Source of the DNA: Crotophaga sulcirostris
Lineage: Eukaryota; Chordata; Aves; Cuculiformes; Crotophagidae
Length of the DNA stretch: 64,000 nt
Assembly: GCA_013397455.1 (NCBI GenBank)
Contig: VYZB01000125.1
Coordinates: 1,890,175 to 1,954,174, forward strand
Reading direction: 5' to 3'
Below, in pieces: positions 11,426 through 24,200 of this stretch (the first letter of the stretch is position 1; every line of letters starts with the position of its first letter). The translations under genes and the position numbers were made by a program. The notes beneath the pieces are model-generated. The model was not told the origin of the DNA. It worked only from the letters and a program-made list of their open reading frames with translations, and did no database searches.

Positions 11426-14400
11426 TCAGGTTGTAAATTGTGCTCGTCCAGCGCTTCGCCCTTCAGGTGTTGCTTTGCTGGCAGCTGCAGTGTTGTAGAA
11501 CCATTCCTGGGCCACTTCTGTGGAGCTCACTGCTTTGCTTACTTATTCTTCTGCCTCCAAAACCAGAGAGGCTGACAAAAATCTCTCTGAGCAGAATCCT
11601 TGGAAGAAAACAGGGAGCATCAATTTCTAGTAGGCAGGTCAGAAAGCCCAGAGAACCGTTTTGTCCTCGCAGTCCCTGTGCACTACTGGGTTATACCACC
11701 CTCTTGAGGCTGATGTCGTATTTGCAAAGGAGAAAATACACATTTACAGGTCCAAAGATATTTTCTCTACACCACCAGGAAAAATTGTTGGGTTTTTCCC
11801 CTGTTGCCTTTTTTTTTTTTTTTAAGACAACCTTAGAATGTTCTGCTCAGCAAGCTGGATAAACAACACAGCACAATAGCCTGTGCCTACTTTTTTTTCT
11901 GTAGACTAATTTAGCCTGATTTTTCTTCCCAGTGAGTAGCCTGTATCCTACACAACTCTGACAGAATTCTGGAGAGAGCAATCCAAACAACAATGATTTT
12001 TATTTTAAGAAAGGATTTAGGACTGACAGATTTCTTTCTGTACTGTTGGGCAGTTCTGTACTTATTGGCTCACTGTTTCCATGGAGTATGCTTGGAAAAC
12101 ATTAAATATTAAAATAATACAAGCAGTAGATCTATTGTGGAAGCGATGCTTAGAGTTCAGTATAACAAATGTGACCAGTGGCTTTTTTTGACTCTTCCCT
12201 TTCCTCATACTTCTGCAGGTCTCAAAAAATATATGCCCACATCCTTACGCTGGGCTAATCCTCTAAAAATTGTTTACTCCTTTTTAATCCATTTCCCCCT
12301 TCACTTCTAAATCTCATTTGCCTTCAGGTGGAGTAGCACAGAATTGTGCTAGTGGCATCAAAGGGACCATTTCATTTAGGGAATTAATTCTGTGGCAGAA
12401 AAAGAGAATGTCTAATAATTTTTTATCTGTAAGAGGTAATTAAACTAATTTGGTAACTGCAAGTTGAGTCCTTGTCCATCTAATTTGTGTAGTCTATTCC
12501 ATGGATTATCTGGTTCGAGCTATTCTTAAACAAACACACAAAAACCAGCCCCACATGTAACTGCAGCTCAGCATTAGCTTTATTCTGTTATAGATGTGTA
12601 CAGAAGAAGAGATTTCTACCAGTTTTAGAAAGGATTCAGGTAATCTTCAAACACGTCAGTTAGAATAATCAGTATATTTACTAACGAAGAGATAAAATAA
12701 GAAAATAAGCCTACGTGTTAGCCTGCAATTATCTTGACCTTTATTATTTTTGGCTCTAGGTCTTGTATTCTTCCTTAAAAGATAATTTGTTCCAAAGTCT
12801 GCCAGGGTAAACTGTTCAGGGTCACATGCTTCTTTCTTGTTTAAAGTTGTTGTATCAGTAAACAAATGAGGCCATCTAGTGCTGTTTTACTCCTTCATCT
12901 TGCCTCAATTTTTCATCTGCGTTTCTGAAAAAGCAAAAGATAAAGACTATTTTAATAGTCTTAATATTTTTCTGAAAATTCCGTTTTGAGAATCTATCTA
13001 AAGGGCATTTATGCATAAGGATGTCTCATTATGTATAGAAATAGCCCTTCAGAAGGAATTTGGAGGAACACAGAGAGAGAGGGGCTTCTGGGAAGTCTTA
13101 GGATCCTGAAAAAACAGGATGAAAGCAGAAGCATGAAGTGATTTGTAGTTGGCGTGTGTAACACAGATATAAAGACTGACATAAACGTTAATAAGAAGAT
13201 TTAAAAAGATCAGCTTAACATGGGTGAAGGCAAATAAAGTATGACAGGTTGTAAAGGTAAAAACCAAAGAGCTCGTGGTAGGAGCTGGTCATTACAACTT
13301 CAGTTATCAGTGAATTTGCTAGAACTTAGCCACAATAATGTTTTTAATACTTTTCTCTATGAAAATTGTGATGGTCTTAGCTGAGAAAACAGGGAAATGC
13401 TGGGGACTGAGGACAAGGGGGGAAAAAAGATTTGTAGTGTTGGAGAAAGTGTAACATGGAGCCATTTATAACCATCTTAATTGTGCTCTGTCCAAATAAG
13501 ACTCTCTATCTTTAGCACATCTGTGGAGCTGGAAAAAATAGTTTTATTTGGGCATGCAGTTCCATTTTGTTTTCTCCTGCAAACATGGCTTAAGAGCTTT
13601 CTTCTTTCCTTGTCTCATGGTGAGGCTTTCTGGTTGATTATTTCAAATATTGTGCAGTGATGCTGTAAATCAGATTTGTGAAATGATCCGAATATTAAAT
13701 CACTTCTGATATATGCCTGGTATCAGCTGTATTGGTAAAACTGAGGAAGGCAGTAACTGTGATAAGGGAGCTGAAAAATGGGTCCAAACCCCCTCTAGGA
13801 ACCCTGTTAAGGAACTCTGGTACAGTCAGTCTTTGCCTTGGCTTTTGTCTGAGGGCTTGTTAATACAGTTGATAGCACAAAGAAAGCAGGAAGGGCTGCT
13901 GGATCCTACCAGAAACAGTAAGGAAGCAGAAGCCCCTTGCATTTTCACAGCATACTTGTTTTGCTCTGGGCTGGCCCCAGAATCAGACTATTTCTGGATT
14001 CCCAACGTGACAGGGAGATGGGTCCTCTGTAGCTTCCAGGCACTTGCCCTTTGGATCAGCATCTTCTGCTTTATTAAGGCCTGTCAGCACTCCAAAGGAG
14101 TGAGGAAAATAGAAGTGTAGAATATGAATTTAGATAGGCTGTTGTACAAAACAGTGGAGTTTGTTTTTTAAGTTTCAAGTGAGCACATATGCCACTACAG
14201 GCAGACTAGTTAACAGTGTATCAGTAGCAGTCATGCCAGAAACTTCATAAACTTAACAAGGAAGATGATATAACTTCAATTCTTATGTGGCAACTCCTTT
14301 CAGCCATCACAAAACATAAATTTATTCTTCTCAGGCTAGATAGTGAAAGAGAAGAATGATGGTGCACTGGGCACAAGAGAGACTGTGTTGGGGTTGATCA

Positions 14401-14913
14401 GACTGAGTCACAATTCTAAGTTCTTCAGTGTGAAACTTAGGTTGAGTGTCCCCTTTCTCTCTTTTCCCCAAATAAAGAGTGTGCCCAGGAACCACTACCT
14501 TGGAGAAGGAGGAAGGCTGTGAATTGTTCACTTGTGTCACAACAGTGCAACTGAGGAACAAAGGGAAAGTGTGAGCTTTCAGTTCAGTACTTTTCCTCTT
14601 GTACAAGGGGAAGAGTGCTTCAGCTTTTAGCTGAAGGCATACTGAAACGGGCTTTGTTTGAGCCTAATATACTTGCCTGAAGTGCAATGGTACATAACAG
14701 GTTAACCCAGGGCAAAACTTTTTTCTTTCTTACACTATGAACAGTGTTAGTCTCTAGTGGACTAATGTCTTCCCAGCTGTTACACAGCTAATACCATGGA
14801 TGGGAGGACAACATCACGGTGGCTTGACTGAAGGTAGACTGTAAACAGCATTGACCAGGTCTCTGTGAAAAAAAATTACTGAATACTGGACACCAGGCTT
14901 TAACCAATAGGAC

Positions 14914-15008
14914 TTTATTCTGTTGGTATCTCAACAAAAAAAACCTGAGGTACAGTACAGAAGTGTGGCTAAAAAAAAAAATAATCTTCAAATTATGGTT
15001 TGATTTAT
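14914..15008 (-). terminator. SEC13: Candidate SEC13 polyadenylation signals
   Basis: On the minus strand, AATAAA occurs at 15003-15008 and again at 14914-14919 (in CAGAATAAAGTCC). They lie roughly 640 and 730 bases downstream of the SEC13 stop codon at 15646-15648. Either could end the SEC13 mRNA. Confidence 0.45.
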
Positions 15009-15645
15009 TGATGTTGGTTAAATAACCAAGTTTGAGATTACTGTAAAGCAAAAGACACATGCGTTCTACTACTCCTTTTCATCTTCAGGAAAGCACAGAC
15101 ATTGATATATCCAAGCACATTATTTTCAGGAAGATCTAAGCACCACTTCACTACTACCAGGAGGGCAAGCTAGCACGCTGCGATCTAACGCTGGGAGCTT
15201 CATTAGCCCTTCCCCTCACTTGGAACAAAGTTCTGGTCTTTGAAGGGACAGAGTATTTGTCCCCTTGCACAAAGGAGTTCGCACCTCACCACTCCAACAG
15301 CCTCCTCCTGTTTCTACTCAAATGCTTGAAGTCTGACCACAACATAATCCAATTAAATTTGATCCCTAAACCAGAAAAGCAGGGTACAATTTCTAGAGCA
15401 TCAAGGAGTAGTATAAGGCACAGTACTTTGCTATGCTCTTTACCTTAAATTTAAGGGAATGTCAATTAAGGCTGATTATCAACATATTGTAGCCTCCCAG
15501 AAATACTGAGAGTGCTCATAAAATTGGATAATTTGTTTCCCATGTTCATGTCCAGTTTAGATAAAATCAGTTCTCATCTGGTTCAAGAAACATTGCAAAT
15601 CAGGTCTGGTGATCACTTGTTGCAGCTGGAACATTCACTCCTCCA

Positions 15646-18600
15646 TCACTGCTCATTCTGCTGTCCCTCTGTAACGGCAGACACCCCTCCTTGGCCCTTG
15701 TTGACATCGCTGATACATGCCCACAGTCCATCTACTGATTCCTTCCATAGCGTGACCTCAAAAACAGACCAGGGAGAAGTTTCAGCATTAATACATACTC
15801 AGTTTCCCATCTCCTTGCAACCACCACATCACTAGTTTGGTGGTAGCCTGCTACAGAAGTCAAGTGCAGCAGTCTTGTTCTAAGTACCAAGTTATTCGTT
15901 GCTGTATACTGAATAATTATCCACTGGTACAGAGAGAGCATGTGAACTCTCTTACAAAATAAAGTTAAGCCTGCACATTTAACCTCCAATAAGGACTAAG
16001 AATGCAGTGCAAGTAATTTACCAAAGGTTAGGGTTTTCCTCTCCTTTTGATAAATCAAAAGAAAAAAATTCACCATTGCAGCAATGGAGAATCTACAACA
16101 GCCCTGTCTTAAACAAAAGTGACAATAGCCTGTTCCATCTCAGCTCTTCTGAAAATATGTCACGCAGGATTAAAAGCCAAGTCAGCAGTACTCACTTTAT
16201 TGTCTCCTCCAGATACTGCAAGAATATTTGCAGTAATGGACCAGCTCACATGCCAGACCACATCATTGAACTTGTGCAGCAATTTTGGGGACCATGAATT
16301 TCCAGAGGCATCATCACACGTCCAGATAAACACTCGGCCATCCTGCAAAAGCAAACCGACCAAGTTGGTGAGACCACTAGTTACAACACAGAAAAAACAA
16401 CCTTGATTGCAGTTATGGCTACACCTCCAAATCACAGTTCCTACAAAAAAGACTGCCTATCACTCCAAGAGAAGCCTTACCTGTGAGCAGCTGGCAATAG
16501 TACTTGTTGGCAAACCTATGGATGGAGCCCAGGCCACATCTCGAACCCAGTCACTATGAGCCTCCAGCTTCTGCTCTTCTTTCCACTGACCGTCTTCTTC
16601 CCTGAAAACACATTTATACAGTCAGAAGGGTGGCAGCAGCAGCCAGTCATATGTCTCATCTCCTGTTCCGCAAGGCCTTGGTTTTGTAGCTTTCATACTC
16701 CTGGTTTATCCAGAAAATACAAAGCACGAATGTGAACCAGTCTTCTCCAAAAAACTCTATGGTTTAAACTGAAAAAAATCCTTCCTGGGCACAGAAAGCA
16801 GCATCAGCAACGAGTATTTGATCTTCAGTTACTGTACAGAAACCTGCTATTGTCCAAGTGACAGTGGTATTCAAAGACAATTAGAAAGCCACTTTCCAAG
16901 ACAGGACTAAGCAGGGCTGACAAAAATTGCTATGATCACATGAAAGACTGTACATCACTAAGTTGTTTCAATTTTTAAAGCACTTCTTTAAAAGAGTAGT
17001 TCAAAGACAAAAGCACAGAGGTGCTGAAAATATTATTTAAGGTACTAATAGGGACATTCAAAGACTATAAAGGATATAAAGTTTTATAAGTTCTTAAGTC
17101 TGTCAACAGAGCACTTACTTCCAGATCTTGACAAGGTTGTCACAGCCACCAGAAGCAAATCTTTTGATGTAGTTTGGTTTCTGACCAGATGGTTGTTCTA
17201 TAAGGCTTCCTGGTACAACAGCAGGAGCCCAGCTAACTGCATTACATCCAATCTATTTAATGAAAAAAAAAATTAAAAGTTGCTTTCTTTAAACAAATAA
17301 ATAAAAAGCTGCTAAGGGGGCAAAGGACACCTAGCAAACTCTCTATTGGGGGTGGTAAGGAATAAGTCCATTTTAGGAAACTAGGAGTCATGCACAATGC
17401 TGGATGGATATCGGATGAATACAAAATCCAGGTACAGCCTAGTCTCAGTAAGGCACTTATTCAGAAAGCCTTAGGTAGCTAAGTAACTATTTTATGTGCA
17501 AATATTATCTTGGCTATGTTAACAGTGAAGACAGAGATATAAATTGAAAATATACAGAAAAAACACAGTTGCTAAGATTTAGGAATGCAGGAGCAGAAGG
17601 AGCGTGTGAGTCTGCAGCCCAGTTTCCTTTTATTGTGAGCCACCACCATTAGCTTATCAAGTTCCACTTGAGCAAAAACCTGCACTACTTTGGGAAAAGC
17701 AAAAGTCCTGCAGTTTTTCCAGCTTCAGTTCATTCACAGGCAGTTTATACAAGTGTCATTAGTACCAAAGCCATTTCCTACCAGGTAACTTCCAGCACTG
17801 TGTTTAACAATAATGCTTAATGAACAAGTATTATCAGTGCTGTTTAGTAACCTTCCCCTGTCTCGTTTTCTGCTTCATTTTAGGGACTACAAAGTCTACC
17901 TTCCCACTCTGGACTATTTTAAAGCAAGTTATTTTTGATTCTGGAAACTGTTTCACATCATTTCATTGTATTTCAGTATTTATCTAGTCTACAAGTTCTT
18001 TGAGGCATCAACTCGGTGCTTATCTGTAGCTCCAAGAACTCTGTGCTGCTCCAAAGAAGGAACAGACTTACCGTATGTGCATTGCTGATCTTTTTGACTT
18101 CCCATTGCCCATCACCTGTGTAGCTCAATAATGAAATGGCCCCATCAGAGCTCCCGCAGGCCAGGATCAATCCATAGTCATGTGGTGCCCAGCAGACAGA
18201 ATTCACTGTGAAGAGAAAGACAGACTGGATTACAACACAGTGGCTACCTAAAACTGACTAACCAATTCACCAACCAATATTAGCAGAGCAGTCACTAACA
18301 GTGAGCAGCTTTGAAAACTGAGAGTAAGAGTCTTAGGATTCCTGAATTTCAGCAGAGCCTGTCAATTAACTTTGTTTATTGAATGATAGAAAACTGCCTT
18401 TATTTTTGGCATCCTTTTAGAAAGAGGACACCAAAAGAGCACTCTTAATGAGAGATTAAAACCTCTGAGTGTCCCCTAAAACAGCAAACTCTAGACTCTA
18501 GAACAAAAGTTGAATGGCAGAAATAGTATTGAAAGTCCAGACTAATAACAAAACAGAGCTGGAGACTCAGATCTGCATGCAGGTGGACCAATGGATCTGA

Positions 18601-20546
18601 GCAGAACAGTTTCCATTGTAAGACAAAACACAGCATGCTGAAATCCACCTTTTTCCTTTCTTCCTGCAGTGGACACACACAATATTTTCTTCAAGAATTC
18701 AGTACCCTACCACCTTGTTTGCTTCAAAGCTGATGTATTTGTAAAACAGCTCCTACGCAAACATAGTACGAAGCAGGAGAGGAGGTTATCCAGCAATATG
18801 ACATTAAGTACATGTTTCATCTATACTGAATAGTTTTACTGTCCCTCCACCAATTTGTCCATATCTTTTTTGAGAGAGGCTTTCTTCCTTAACACTGATG
18901 TATTTATTCCAATCTTACCTGAATCCTCTCACAACCCCAGTCTTGCTTCCTAGCTCCAGACCCCACGTACCTGAGGAATCATGCCCTGTGTACTCATATG
19001 TCTTTTCCCAAGTGCCATTTTCTTCTTTCCAGATAATAACCTTCCTGTCATAGGAACAGGAAGCCAAGATATTTCCATACATAGGATGAGCCCAGGCAAC
19101 CTGCCACACTGGACCTTCATGCCTGCAAGAAACAATGTGATTTGGAAAAGCTGGGAAAAACCCATTCCAGTTGTGGCTGTTTCACAGTCATCAGTGTTGT
19201 AAATCTGTCCTGCAAGAGATTAATGTAGTGACACGAAGAATGACTAAAGCCAAGAAAAAACAGCATACAGGACTGTCAAACAAAGCCACTGCCTATTGAA
19301 ACAATTCCAAACATTTATCTTTATAGTAGCAATTAAAATTATGAGTCTACTTCTTAAAAATTACACATGTGGAGTATTTAATGAATGAAAAAGTCCCAGT
19401 GTTACTTCTAACTGGCTCTCCATCCCCCCCTCACAGCTCTGAAGAGTTGTTAAGCAACAACCAGCCACAGTAGTTATTACCTTGGAAGAATTTACCACAC
19501 ATCTTATCTTACCAAAGGGCATAATGACAGAATATTAAAGTTTTCCACATATTAAAATCGTCAGTTTACGACACTTTACCCTCTCAGGTCTGCAATGAGG
19601 ATCTGCCCTCCGTTCCGAACGTCAAAGATTTTCACGGATCTGTCTGAAGAACAGGTCGCTAACCGAGTGCCATAGTAATCCATCTGAGCATCGTGCTGCA
19701 AGGAAAAGCTGCTGTCAGCATGTGACAGTTCTGCTTTGTTAACAAATCTTATTACATTTTAAAAGTAGCTGTAAGAATTGCAAACAGATCGCAGAGTCCC
19801 AGTGTGACAGGTTGAAAAGGTTAGTTTTTAAATAATCCAGGCAAGCCACATAAGTCATCACTTTCCCCAATTACTGTTTAACTACACAAATATCATGCAG
19901 AAGTAATCTAGGGAATTCAGAGCATTAATGCACAGGATTTTCAGGAGAGGACACAAAATTAGTGACACTGACTAAAAAGCCCGACCAGCTATTCATTTTT
20001 GTTTCTTAACATGTGAAGTGTGTGTAAAAATATTGACACCTCTTATTTATGTTTGAAGCTTAGCTGGGCTTCCTGCTTCTACAAACTACTTTCAAATGTT
20101 TCCTCCTACCCGTACCTACAGTCTGTTCCCAGAAAGGGAAATTCACATAAAGGAAAATCAGTTTCATCTGCTGAAATTCTACACCATTTAGTATGTGTGC
20201 ACGTATCATTTCGTTGAAATGAACAGAAACAAGCCATGGCATGAAAAGTCAAGCTTTAAACTATTTCCCCTTTCCCCAGAAGCTGTGTTTTCCTGCCCAC
20301 ATAGTTTAAAGTAGCGTTTATCAGGATTTTGACCAGTGTGCTCCATCCCCTGGGCATGGTTTTATCGGGGACACACACCACCCTTCCCACCCCTCACGAC
20401 AAGTGCCACACGGGAGCTCGGTCACAGCCGGAGAGAGTGCAAACAAGGGAGCCGAGCAGGGGACTGACGGGGAAACAAGCAGCAGCCCCCCCCCCACTTA
20501 CTATCATGTCCTCGTGAGAGGTGTCCACGGTGTTAATGACCGAGAC
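15646..20546 (-). CDS. SEC13: SEC13, WD40 COPII coat / nuclear pore / GATOR2 subunit (lacks only exon 1)
   Basis: Exons in transcript order: 20502-20546, 19580-19695, 18971-19122, 18072-18205, 17119-17252, 16481-16601, 16196-16342 and 15646-15756 (stop 15646-15648). All have GT/AG borders and one continuous frame. The product begins [15 protein letters not shown]. The WD repeats are recognisable from [80 protein letters not shown] and [20 protein letters not shown]. It ends VTEGQQNEQ. With a single initiator ATG in the missing exon it would be 320 aa, against 322 in human. The first exon should be just upstream, probably in the 20678-21192 gap. Known role: six-bladed open propeller pairing with SEC31 in COPII, with NUP145C/NUP96 in the Y complex, and in GATOR2. 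It is divergent from CAND2. Confidence 0.96.
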
Positions 20547-21230
20547 CTGCGGGGGTTGGGAAGGAGAAACAAGAACCATCACTTGGGCGTAGGAGCCCGC
20601 CCGGCGCTCACAGCCATCGCAGCGCCACGGGCACGGCGGCCCCGCCGCGGCCTCACCACGGTCTCACCGGGCACCGGNNNNNNNNNNNNNNNNNNNNNNN
20701 NNNNNNNNNNNNNNNNNNNNNNNNNNNNNNNNNNNNNNNNNNNNNNNNNNNNNNNNNNNNNNNNNNNNNNNNNNNNNNNNNNNNNNNNNNNNNNNNNNNN
20801 NNNNNNNNNNNNNNNNNNNNNNNNNNNNNNNNNNNNNNNNNNNNNNNNNNNNNNNNNNNNNNNNNNNNNNNNNNNNNNNNNNNNNNNNNNNNNNNNNNNN
20901 NNNNNNNNNNNNNNNNNNNNNNNNNNNNNNNNNNNNNNNNNNNNNNNNNNNNNNNNNNNNNNNNNNNNNNNNNNNNNNNNNNNNNNNNNNNNNNNNNNNN
21001 NNNNNNNNNNNNNNNNNNNNNNNNNNNNNNNNNNNNNNNNNNNNNNNNNNNNNNNNNNNNNNNNNNNNNNNNNNNNNNNNNNNNNNNNNNNNNNNNNNNN
21101 NNNNNNNNNNNNNNNNNNNNNNNNNNNNNNNNNNNNNNNNNNNNNNNNNNNNNNNNNNNNNNNNNNNNNNNNNNNNNNNNNNNNNNNNNNNNGAGGGCAG
21201 CGGGCGGGCAGCGCGACCCCGGCCCCCGCC
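20547..21230. promoter_or_regulatory. Divergent SEC13/CAND2 promoter region, CpG-rich, mostly unsequenced
   Basis: SEC13 reads left from 20546 and CAND2 reads right from its ATG at 21231, so under 0.7 kb separates the two coding regions. The sequenced edges (20580-20677 and 21193-21230) are very GC- and CpG-rich, as expected of a CpG-island bidirectional promoter. The centre is N, so no core element can be read. Confidence 0.7.
20678..21192. other. Assembly gap (515 N)
   Basis: The gap lies in the SEC13/CAND2 promoter and probably hides SEC13 exon 1 and both transcription starts. ORFs running through it are artefacts. Confidence 0.99.
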
Positions 21231-24200
21231 ATGGCCAGCGGCTCGTACCACATCTCCAGCCTGCTGGAGAAGATGACCTCCACCGACAAGGACTTCAGGT
21301 GCGGCACCCAGGGGGGCCGTGCGGGCGGCGGTCACACAGGGACGGAGCCCCGGGGCCTCGGGGGGAGCTGCACGGGTGGGGGCTTCCCACTGGGGAGGGG
21401 GTCCTTTCCCACTGGGAGGGGGTCCTTTCCCACTGGGAGGGGGTCCCTTCCCACTGGGAGGGGGTCCCTTCCCACTGGGCAGGGTGTCCTTTCCCACTGG
21501 GGAGAAGGTCCTTTCCCACTGGGGAGGGGGTCCTTTCCCACTGGGCAGGGTGTCCTTTCCCACTGGGGAGGGGGTCCTTTCCCACTGGGAGGGGGTCCTT
21601 TCCCACTGGGCAGGGTGTCCTTTCGCACTGAAGGGGTGCCCTTTCCCGCTGGGGAGGGGTCCCTTCCCACTGAAAGGGGTGCCCTTTCCCACTGGGGAGG
21701 GATCCATTCCCACTGGGAGGGTGCCCTTTCCCACTGCAGGGGTCCCTTCCCGCTGGGGTTCCCTGTGTATCAGGAGCAGACAAGGTCCCCCTGACCCTGC
21801 TGGTAGGTGAAATCCAACTGGAAGCGTGCAGGATGTTTCTGTATCAGAGGAATTAATCAGTGTTATTTGCAGTATTCCAAGCCAGCTGTCTTGTGGCTGA
21901 GGGGCGAATGTAGAGAAGCCAGTGGTGCTGAGGGGCAAATGTTGAGAAACCAGTGGTGCTCCTCTCATTTGCCTGTGTTGCTGCATAATGCAAGCAAGGA
22001 AAGTGGAAGGGGGAATAAAAGTCCTGACAGCTGGTCTTGAAATTCTTATTTGCTTTGCAAATGAAGAACAATGTAGCAAAAACGCTGAAATACTTACTTA
22101 TTTTTCAAGAAGAAGGTTAGGTGGTCAGTGCATTGAAAAGGCTGAGAGACCCTGGTCCGAGCAACCGTGTCACCCGGGTGACGGACGCTGACTGTGCTCA
22201 GATCCCTTTAAGAACTCTTTCCATGCAATGGGGAAATATGCCTCCCTGAGAGGACTGAGGTGCTTTTACTCTCCTTGTTTATGTCAGCTTTTAAGGGCTG
22301 GGGCTGCTGGCTTGATATTTAAGGTGCTCTATAAAAAAATTGTTAAAACAAACAAGTATGAGAAATTTCACCTATGAACACACCATTCACTCAGTACCAA
22401 CTTGGAAGGTAACTTTTGTGCCAGACTTGATATTTTGAGGTCCTTCAAAGAGAGTGGGGTTAGTGATATCCTAAAGGTAGGTTGAGTGTTGTAGAGGCCG
22501 TTGATGGTTTTCTGATGTTAAAATAGGTACTTTTTAAAGAAATCAGTGATGGAGTAGTTGCACAAACAATTTGTTCAAAGGATTTACAATCAATACTCTA
22601 AACAAAATGTGCCCAACACAGGGCGTGTGTCATGTTATAGAGATAGATTGCAGGGCCATTTCCTATGGCGTTGTCTGTATCTTCACTTGCACGACTGTAT
22701 ATCAGTTATAGGACCAGGTTTCATGTGCTTCCCACTCATAAATGGATCTGTGTGCCAGTTTCTGAGGTTCTGTGTGCAGGACAGCAGATGATAGCAAGTC
22801 AGAAGCTGGATGTATTGTCGTGGAAGACTCTGATCAGCCTGTGGCCATAATTGGTCATGCTTGTTCTACGCAGTCGTTGAACTGCAAGTGCAGCATAAAG
22901 GCTCTTGCGGAATCAAAACAAGATTGCATATTGTTAACATTACAGGTCAGAAGCCCTCTGTTTTTCTCACTTTGGATTTCTGGCTGGCTGTCTAACACCA
23001 CAGCAGTCCCTTGTTCCAGATGTACCTCGTGGCTACTCAAGAACGGGCTTGCAGATTGAAGACACAAATTTTGCCCTGGTACATGAGGGCTTTTACGTAC
23101 TGAATGAATTACATCAGAGCCTAATTTTAAATGGCAGTGTCACTTGGTAAATGAAAGGGAAGAGATTCTCTGTGGTTCCTTTTAGACACCCCTCCCTGTG
23201 CCAGGGCTAACATTAGAAAGGAGCCAATACACGACAACCATACTTCTGTTTCTCAGAACCTCAGACTTCTATACTAGCGCTTTTTACATTTCCTGCCCCC
23301 AGGAAAACAGATACTTTCTAAAACTTCTCAATATCCATTTTGACATTATCCCTGTTAGAAAATGGATGGACTAACAGTCAGCGGGGAGTTTGGTTTTTCT
23401 TCTAAGCTGGAATGATAAATACTTGCTTGTTTTGCTCATAGCAGTCTAAATATAGCCAAGGGAACTTCTAAGGTATAGTTTGCATGGAGTCATGATTTCA
23501 TTTTTGAGCATGATAGGACCTCTCTGTGGGTGGAATCACACTATCAGTGCTAAATAAGCCAGAAAGAACGTAACCAGATACATTCTTTGAACGAAGACTG
23601 GTTTCCTAGGCCTGGCAGCTGGTCAGTTGGTGGAAAAAATAAAAAGCATATTTTTTTTCTAGCATATTTAACCATGTTGATTTAGGCTCTGAGAAAAAAT
23701 ACACAAGCTGAGACTCACCATGCCGATTTTAGACTCTGGTTAGTTTAGATAGTTAGATAGTTTACCCCATCCCAGTTATGTATTTTAAGGAGAGGAGAGA
23801 ATATTTTCTTCATTTTCACAGATTCCGTAGCTAAATCCTTTTCACCAGCTATCTCTATCTGAGTTCTCCTTTTGTAAGACAGTAATAATTTTGTACCCTA
23901 TTTTCCAGTACAGTGTAAAGGCTCATGAGTTATTCTTTGAAATTATCACAGTATCACAGTAACACCAGGTTGGAAGGGACCTCTGAGATCATCAAGTCCA
24001 ACCTATAAGCCAACACTAACACCATCCCATCACCTAAACCATGGCACTCAGTGCCTCATCCAGTCTTCCCTTAAACACATCCAGGGTCGGCGACTCCACC
24101 ACCTATGTTTTCATAGGAGCACTAACTGTCAAGTTTCACTGTCCAAAGTGTTGCAAAGGAAATGTGTTTGTCACAATCAGCCAATCCACTTTTGTTATAT

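Larger units (their letters stand above)
9310..14900. other. Gene-poor interval between the orphan exon and the SEC13 3' end
   Basis: No exon chain is recognisable on either strand. It holds simple A/T runs, one tandem duplication (11093-11212) and one CR1 piece (11299-11425). ORFs near 10009-10323, 11440-11862 and 13713-14120 have no splice context or family likeness. No ghrelin or TatD motif was seen here. Confidence 0.55.

Noticed and set aside
11440..14120. ORFs of 135-140 codons at 11440-11862 and 13713-14120 as small genes
   Set aside because: No splice or promoter context, no recognisable motif, and hydrophobic or low-quality composition typical of random open frames.
9300..15600. Ghrelin (GHRL) or the TatD nuclease domain of TATDN2
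   Set aside because: Expected from human synteny, but no mature-ghrelin-like GSSFLSP stretch or TatD HCH / EIGLDY motif could be found by eye on either strand.
20403..22079. Long ORFs (up to about 470 codons) on both strands around the CAND2 start
   Set aside because: They run through N bases and the stop-free 21-bp minisatellite. CAND2 exon 1 and its donor explain the only real coding sequence here.
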